Source: Thermanaerothrix solaris (GTDB lineage Bacteria; Chloroflexota; Anaerolineae; Anaerolineales; Anaerolineaceae). From it: a DNA stretch of 64,000 nucleotides. Location of the stretch: the NCBI RefSeq assembly GCF_032334255.1, contig NZ_JAUHMF010000002.1, positions 682,001-746,000 of the forward strand, read 5' to 3'. The translations under genes were made by a program, and so were the position numbers. Positions 59,340 to 64,000 of this stretch are shown piece by piece. Every line of letters starts with the position of its first letter. Positions within the stretch are counted from its first letter, which is position 1. The notes below the pieces were generated by a model, which saw only the letters and a list, made by a program, of their open reading frames with translations, did not search any database and was not told the origin of the DNA.

Positions 59340-59427
59340 TTGTCGTTCAAATTCTCAACCCCTTCTAAATCAGATTTAAATCATTCTGTGTTACGCTATA
59401 AGTAACCCGGTATGGAGGAACGGAATC

Positions 59428-60114
59428 ATGCCAACGACAATCCTGGTGGTGGATGATCAGGCCAGTGTCCGGCAGTTGCTGCACGAGTATCTGAGCGAAC
59501 ACGGGTTTCGTGTTATTACGGCCTCAGACGGCCAAAGTGCGCTTTATACGGCGCGGCGCGAGAATCCGGATTTGATCCTTCTTGATCTGATGATGCCCCA
59601 TATGGACGGCTATCAGTTTATTAAGCAGTTTCGTCAGGAGCGCCAAACCCCAATCATTATCGTCACCGCACGCGAAGAAGAATCGGATGCGGTTTTGGGT
59701 TTGGAATTAGGTGCAGATGATTATGTAGTCAAGCCCTTTCGTTTGCGCGAACTGGTAGCCCGCATTCGGGCTACGCTGCGGCGGGTTTCAGAGGAAGCCG
59801 AGCGAACAAAAACGCTCCATGTGGGCGATCTTTGGGTGGACGTGCAAGCCCATGCGGTAAAGGTGCGCGAGAAGGAGGTCTATCTGACCCCTTTGGAATT
59901 TGACTTGTTGGTCACATTGATGCGGGCGCCAGGACGTGTCTTTACGCGTGATGAGCTGGCCAACCGGCTCGCAGATAGCGGGTTTGCGGGTGTGAGCAGC
60001 ACCCTAAATGTTCATATCCGCAACTTGCGGTGCAAGATTGAGAAAGACCCCGGTCACCCCGAATGGATTGAAACCGTTTTTGGGGTGGGTTATCGGTTGC
60101 GTAAACCGGAGTGA
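59428..60114 (+). CDS. OmpR-family response regulator of the efflux locus
   Basis: A 228-residue regulator. The receiver domain has DDQ near residue 9, phosphoacceptor Asp in LLDLMMPHMDG, and KPFRLRELVARI; the winged-helix domain is LTPLEFDLLVTLMRAPGRVFTRDELANRL and the recognition helix VSSTLNVHIRNLRCKIEKD. It is divergent from the MacAB-like operon and adjacent to its sensor kinase, so control of the efflux operon is likely. AGGAACGG lies before the ATG. Confidence 0.94.
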   Translation: MPTTILVVDDQASVRQLLHEYLSEHGFRVITASDGQSALYTARRENPDLILLDLMMPHMDGYQFIKQFRQERQTPIIIVTAREEESDAVLGLELGADDYVVKPFRLRELVARIRATLRRVSEEAERTKTLHVGDLWVDVQAHAVKVREKEVYLTPLEFDLLVTLMRAPGRVFTRDELANRLADSGFAGVSSTLNVHIRNLRCKIEKDPGHPEWIETVFGVGYRLRKPE

Positions 60115-60115
60115 A

Positions 60116-61540
60116 ATGATGCGTCAATCATTGTATTGGAAGATTACCCTGGCCTTTATCTTGGTGGCGTTCATCTCGGCGGCATTGGTGACACTGGTCG
60201 TACGGGCAAGTAGTCCAGATCGCTTGAGCCGTCTGATTATTGAACAACAACAGGAGACGCTTAAGCAATTACTGGTTAACTACTACGTGACGCGTGGCTC
60301 ATGGGAGGGCATCGAGCAAGCGTGGTGGCGATTGGAAGCGAGGATGGTCCCTACACCGGTGATTCGAGGGACGGATGAGGCTTCAGTCACACCGGTTGAA
60401 CCTCAGGAGCGCCTCGGCTTCGATCGTGACCGGCGAAACCTCTTTGGTCTGGCCGATGCTGAAGGAAAGGTTCTTATAAGTGTAGACCCGGCTTATCCGC
60501 CGGGTAGTTATATTCCGCTGGAGCGTCTCCAACGCGATGGTATTAAACTTAGCGTGGGCAACGCCCCAATTGGTTACCTGCTCAGGGCTGCACGTGTGCC
60601 GGCCTTTAATCCGGCTGAAGCGCTCTTTTTGCGCCGGACGTACCAAGCATTAGCCCTGGCATTAGGAGGGGCTTTAATCGTAGCCGCCTTGATCGGTGTG
60701 TGGCTGGCGCGCCGGCTTACTCGTCCCTTAAGGGCTTTGACGGAGGCAGCCCAGGAAATTGCTCAAGGAAATCTGGAACAGGAGGTTACAGTTGCCTCGA
60801 GGGATGAAATCGGCCAACTGGCGCAGGCCTTTAATCAAATGAGCCGTGAAGTGGCGCGGGCAAACCAAATGCGGCGGCAGATGACCGCCGATATTGCGCA
60901 TGACCTGCGTACGCCGCTGACGGTGATTGCCGGATATATCGAATCCATGCGGGATGGAATCTTAGCCCCTACACCGGAGCGCTTTGCTATGATTTATACT
61001 GAGATTGAGCGGTTGCAAAAGATGGTGGAAGATTTGCGCCTTCTCTCCCAAGCCGATGCAGGTGAATTACGTTTAAATTGTCAGGCTGTGCATCCTGGAG
61101 TGATCCTGGAGCGAGCGGCAAGCCTTTTTCAACACCGGGCCACACAGAAAGGCATCACGTTACGAGTCAACGGGAATGAGAACTTACCCCCTGTTTGGGT
61201 GGATGAAGATCGTATGATGCAGGTGATGGACAACTTATTGAGTAATGCGTTACGGCATACCCCGGAAGGGGGTGAGGTGATTTTAGAGGCGAAATCCTCG
61301 GAGCACGGAGTGGAATTCATTGTACGTGATAGTGGCGAAGGAATTCCGCCGGAGGAAATTCCCAAGATTTTTGAACGCTTTTATCGCGCCGATAAGTCAC
61401 GGCATACCGAAGACGGCGAGAGTGGCCTGGGGTTGGCGATTGTTAAAGCCATTGTAGAAGCGCATAAGGGACGGGTCTGGGCGGTTTCGGTTCCCGGCGG
61501 TGGCACAGCTATTCACTTAGAGTTGCCGGTGGTCTTCTAG
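60116..61540 (+). CDS. membrane sensor histidine kinase of the efflux locus
   Basis: A 474-residue kinase, paralogous to the one at 11754-13199. Helix 1 (about 10-28), a sensor domain with GSWEGI (61-66), helix 2 (about 180-198), HAMP (about 200-250), phosphoacceptor His262 in IAHDLRTPL, and the ATPase boxes (DSGEGIP, ESGLGLAI). It starts directly after the response-regulator stop. No Met-rich loop is present here. Confidence 0.94.
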   Translation: MMRQSLYWKITLAFILVAFISAALVTLVVRASSPDRLSRLIIEQQQETLKQLLVNYYVTRGSWEGIEQAWWRLEARMVPTPVIRGTDEASVTPVEPQERLGFDRDRRNLFGLADAEGKVLISVDPAYPPGSYIPLERLQRDGIKLSVGNAPIGYLLRAARVPAFNPAEALFLRRTYQALALALGGALIVAALIGVWLARRLTRPLRALTEAAQEIAQGNLEQEVTVASRDEIGQLAQAFNQMSREVARANQMRRQMTADIAHDLRTPLTVIAGYIESMRDGILAPTPERFAMIYTEIERLQKMVEDLRLLSQADAGELRLNCQAVHPGVILERAASLFQHRATQKGITLRVNGNENLPPVWVDEDRMMQVMDNLLSNALRHTPEGGEVILEAKSSEHGVEFIVRDSGEGIPPEEIPKIFERFYRADKSRHTEDGESGLGLAIVKAIVEAHKGRVWAVSVPGGGTAIHLELPVVF

Positions 61541-61655
61541 AAGAATCGCCCTAAAATTCTTAAATTGTTTTAATGCAAAGTTGACAAAAATGGTGTATAT
61601 TATCCACAGACACCGAAAAAGTTATTTAACGGTAGTTGGTGTCCCACCAGAACTG

Positions 61656-61755
61656 CAAGCCAGCGTGTCCCCCCCACGCTGGGAAAAAGGTAGATGGTGG
61701 CATTCCCTCCCTGAAGGGCGTCAGGCATGTCCCCCCCATGCCTGACGGCTCTTTT
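61656..61755 (+). ncRNA. candidate small RNA with twin C-rich loops
   Basis: Two hairpins have identical seven-base loops TCCCCCC. The first has an 8-bp stem (61660-61667 with 61675-61682); the second has an 11-bp stem (61719-61729 with 61737-61747), followed by GCTCTTTT, an intrinsic terminator. A TATATT at 61596-61601 is upstream and TTGACA is at 61581-61586, though their spacing is only nine bases. C-rich loops can pair with G-rich Shine-Dalgarno sequences. Could instead be the 3-prime end of the two-component mRNA. Confidence 0.5.
61719..61755 (+). terminator. intrinsic terminator with C-rich loop
   Basis: The 11-bp hairpin CGTCAGGCATG/CATGCCTGACG is followed by GCTCTTTT. The loop is TCCCCCC. 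It ends the transcript upstream of the DUF6056-type gene. Confidence 0.75.
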
Positions 61756-61766
61756 AAGGCGTAGAT

Positions 61767-61772
61767 TATAAT
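61767..61772 (+). promoter_or_regulatory. -10 element of the DUF6056-type gene
   Basis: TATAAT 33 bases before the GTG start at 61805. Confidence 0.4.
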
Positions 61773-61804
61773 TTCTTCAAATACATTGGCTCGAGGGATA
61801 CACT

Positions 61805-63292
61805 GTGGGGATCAATGAAGATTCTTCTCTTTCAGGAAAATGGTTAGCTTTGGGTTTGGTTGGGATAGGCGCTTTCTCTGTTCCTCTACTTGGTTATTTT
61901 GTAACCTCAACTTTTATGCGTTACAGTGGGGATGATTATTGCTATGCAGCTTCGCTTATTCAGTTTGGTTTTTGGAAGTCTCAGTGGTTATCTTATACAC
62001 AAATTCTTACCTACAACGGTAATAGATATGCATTAACTCTTTTCTCAAACCTGGCTGATTTACTTGGACCAAGGTTTAATGGCTTCTTGCCAGGTATCAT
62101 GCTTGTCCTATGGCTGTTGGGGCTAGCTTTTTTGCTGAAGACAAGTTTTGAGGTCTTTTCAGTTCGGGTTCTTTCCAAGCCCGTGTTTGCTTTTTGGTTG
62201 GCTGAAATCCTTGCTTTCTTTACCCTTTATCAGACTCCTGACATTGCACAGTCATTATATTGGCGGTCGGGGATGCTACCCTATTTTGCTCCTGTTGTTG
62301 CGAATGTATTGCTTCTCTTAGGGGTGTCTCAAAGTGCGCTTCGATCTTGGAGTCTATGGAGCGCTGGAATTTTAGCGTTTTTCTTTTCATGGCTAAGTGG
62401 TGGTTTTTCGGAGACTGGTGTGATGTTTCAAGCAGGGCTTTGGGGGGCTATATTTGTCATTATTTGGTTTAATCGTAATCGTGCAGGGCGCATGCGGTAT
62501 ATTTCACAAATAATGCCTTTAGTAATTGCTGTATTGGTTGGAACAATCATTGCGGCAATCACATTGGCGTTTTCTCCTACGCTTCAAGATCGAAATTTGC
62601 CTTCCCCAGTTTTGAGCCGAATATCAAAGAGCCTTTCAATGGCGGGGTGGAATACGTTTTTGTTTTATTACCTAATGCTTCGACGAAAGACACTGCCCAT
62701 GTTACTCAATCTGGGATTGTTTATGTTTTTAGGATTGTCTTGGGCTCCACAAATGGATAAAAATTGGCTGTCTATAAGGAATGTATTTTTAGCGTGGATT
62801 ATAGGTGCGGCGATCACCTTTCTATCTATGCTTCCTTTTGCCTATGTACAGCAATCTTATCCTGAGCCTCGGGCTGTGATCATTATGCAATGGATTGCCA
62901 CTGTGATAGTGTCACTGTCAGGTTGGTGGACTGGAGGATGGCTCAAACAGGTTCTATTATCCAATCTTAAAGGGAAAACCAATTTTCTCTATAACCTCTC
63001 CTTCCTAGTTCTACTGTTTTTATGCCTGTTTCCAGTTTGGGAATCAAGACAAATATATAATGATTTACCTCGGTATCAAAAGTGGGCCGCATTTTGGGAT
63101 CGTCGGGACGCTCAACTACGAGACTTGGCTCGCCAAAATGTCCATGAAGTTCAGGTGATTGAGATTGATCATATCATCCCTAATGTCGGCGATCTCTCCC
63201 CTGATCCTGGATATTGGTATAACCAATGTGCTTCCAGGTATTATGGCGTCCAATCCATCTCCGCGAGTTTACCCGGTTGGGGTGAGAAATGA
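61805..63292 (+). CDS. DUF6056-type polytopic membrane protein
   Basis: A 495-residue protein with about twelve hydrophobic helices. RYSGDDYCYAASL followed by FGFWKSQWLSYTQILTYNGNRYALTLF matches the DUF6056/GtrV-like pattern, a GT-C-like membrane family with unknown activity. The GTG start at 61805 has GAGGG nine bases before. It is clearly more AT-rich than its neighbours, judged by eye from codon choice, which suggests horizontal acquisition. Not tested by composition software. Confidence 0.7.
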   Translation: MGINEDSSLSGKWLALGLVGIGAFSVPLLGYFVTSTFMRYSGDDYCYAASLIQFGFWKSQWLSYTQILTYNGNRYALTLFSNLADLLGPRFNGFLPGIMLVLWLLGLAFLLKTSFEVFSVRVLSKPVFAFWLAEILAFFTLYQTPDIAQSLYWRSGMLPYFAPVVANVLLLLGVSQSALRSWSLWSAGILAFFFSWLSGGFSETGVMFQAGLWGAIFVIIWFNRNRAGRMRYISQIMPLVIAVLVGTIIAAITLAFSPTLQDRNLPSPVLSRISKSLSMAGWNTFLFYYLMLRRKTLPMLLNLGLFMFLGLSWAPQMDKNWLSIRNVFLAWIIGAAITFLSMLPFAYVQQSYPEPRAVIIMQWIATVIVSLSGWWTGGWLKQVLLSNLKGKTNFLYNLSFLVLLFLCLFPVWESRQIYNDLPRYQKWAAFWDRRDAQLRDLARQNVHEVQVIEIDHIIPNVGDLSPDPGYWYNQCASRYYGVQSISASLPGWGEK

Positions 63293-63391
63293 GCGCCTCC
63301 CTGACCAAGTCGCATTTGCATCCTCACTCTCACCGTGTTAAAATATGAACAACGGTGGTTTATCCGGGTTACCCACGTGTCGAGGTCTGGT

Positions 63392-63994
63392 ATGCCCAAA
63401 ATGGTTGAAGTTGTTATTGATAGCGTTCGCGTCAGCCTCACCAACCAGCAGCGGATTGTTGTCTTACGTGAGATCAATGCCGAGCGCTATTTGCCGATCT
63501 GGATTGGCCCGTATGAGGCCGAGGCGATTACCATTGCCCTGCAAGAAATCGAAGTGGCGCGTCCTCAAACACATGATCTGCTCAAGAACGTATTGAATAC
63601 CCTGAATGCACGGCTGTTGCGGGTGGAAGTCGTTGCTCTGCGTGATGACGTGTTCTACGGTAATCTGGTGGTGGAGCACAACGGCGAGGTCCTTAATATT
63701 GACTCGCGACCCTCAGATGCGCTGGCTTTGGCTGTTCGGGCGCACGTGCCCATTCTGGTGGCACGCGAAGTGATGGACGCCGCTAGCATCACCCCCGAGA
63801 AAGACCTCCAAGTCTCTGAAGAACCGACCGAACCCACATCAAAGACTGAGAATCTCGATGAGGTGACGGACGAGCGCCTCTCAGTATTTGAGGATTTCTT
63901 GCAGAAATTGAACATTGGGGATCTCGATAACTCCGAAAGCGACGAGGAAGGAGATGAAGAGAACCCCGATGAAGAGCCACCCGAAAAACCCTGA
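63392..63994 (+). CDS. bifunctional nuclease (DUF151) family protein
   Basis: A 200-residue protein of the BFN/DUF151 family: VVIDSVRVSLTNQQRIVVLREINAERYLPIWIGPYEAEAI, then RVEVVALRDDVFYGNLVV, DSRPSDALALAVRAHVPILVAREVMDAA. The C-terminal tail is acidic and ends after a DEERL-type helix (DERLSVFEDFLQKLNI). Members cleave DNA or RNA in plants and are conserved without known role in bacteria. The ATG at 63392 is preferred; upstream the reading frame continues to 63335 without conservation. Confidence 0.88.
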   Translation: MPKMVEVVIDSVRVSLTNQQRIVVLREINAERYLPIWIGPYEAEAITIALQEIEVARPQTHDLLKNVLNTLNARLLRVEVVALRDDVFYGNLVVEHNGEVLNIDSRPSDALALAVRAHVPILVAREVMDAASITPEKDLQVSEEPTEPTSKTENLDEVTDERLSVFEDFLQKLNIGDLDNSESDEEGDEENPDEEPPEKP

Positions 63995-64000
63995 TGGATG

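Noticed and set aside
1..64000. CRISPR array or prophage
   Set aside because: No regularly spaced direct repeats with unique spacers, no cas genes, and no phage structural genes were seen.

Overview
The window looks like a chromosome segment of a monoderm Chloroflexi bacterium, most likely Anaerolineae or a close relative. This is inferred from gene content and style, not from a marker-gene tree. The pointers are LCP cell-wall ligase-like genes without outer-membrane genes, a sigma factor/DUF5667 pair, an LpxL-like acyltransferase beside a CDP-alcohol phosphatidyltransferase, a MenA-type prenyltransferase, DUF4032/ParB-like and DUF6056 proteins, and moderately high GC. I saw no rRNA, tRNA, CRISPR array or prophage. 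One insertion sequence is present.

Layout. 1-774: MFS exporter, cut by the window edge. 905-5443: PPC/DUF296 protein, nucleoside hydrolase and a complete ECF importer (S, T, A, A), probably a nucleoside salvage operon. 5440-9924: HAD phosphatase, DUF364 protein, LCP protein, UbiB-family kinase. 10014-13881: DUF5667 protein with 20-residue repeats, its sigma factor, and a two-component system. 14030-18242: GH2 glycosidase, ChbG-like deacetylase and GPH sugar symporter, a glycan-use cassette. 18232-23663: rsmG, a DsrE-family gene behind a long structured leader, gatB, a lipoprotein and a sugar epimerase. 23712-29837: FAD oxidoreductase, paired M16 peptidases, acpS, metallophosphoesterase, DUF4032-like protein. 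29858-30999: a two-gene unit under an SOS-box promoter. 31096-35789: glycolipid/phospholipid genes, a hydrolase, rplS, menA. 35845-43067: GH16-like protein, HD-GYP sensor, YitT protein, and an ogt-eamA-era-yhhN operon. 43092-45832: ABC-2 exporter. 45892-47361: insertion sequence. 47715-53932: GT-C-like membrane protein and the recR-ybaB-dnaX-DUF1992 unit. 54006-61540: DUF4405 membrane pair, and a MacAB-like efflux operon diverging from a two-component system. 61541-64000: a putative small RNA, an AT-rich DUF6056 gene, and a bifunctional-nuclease gene.

The most interesting signals are these. (1) A LexA-type box (GAAC-N4-GTTC) lies inside a well-spaced promoter driving a FtsK/HerA-like protein whose P-loop is lost, plus an 85-residue partner. 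(2) A leader of about 225 nt upstream of the DsrE gene can sequester the ribosome-binding site in a 10-bp helix. (3) Two consecutive hairpins at 61660-61747 carry identical seven-base C-rich loops, the second being a terminator, like small RNAs that pair with Shine-Dalgarno sequences. All were read by eye; no database search or folding program was run.
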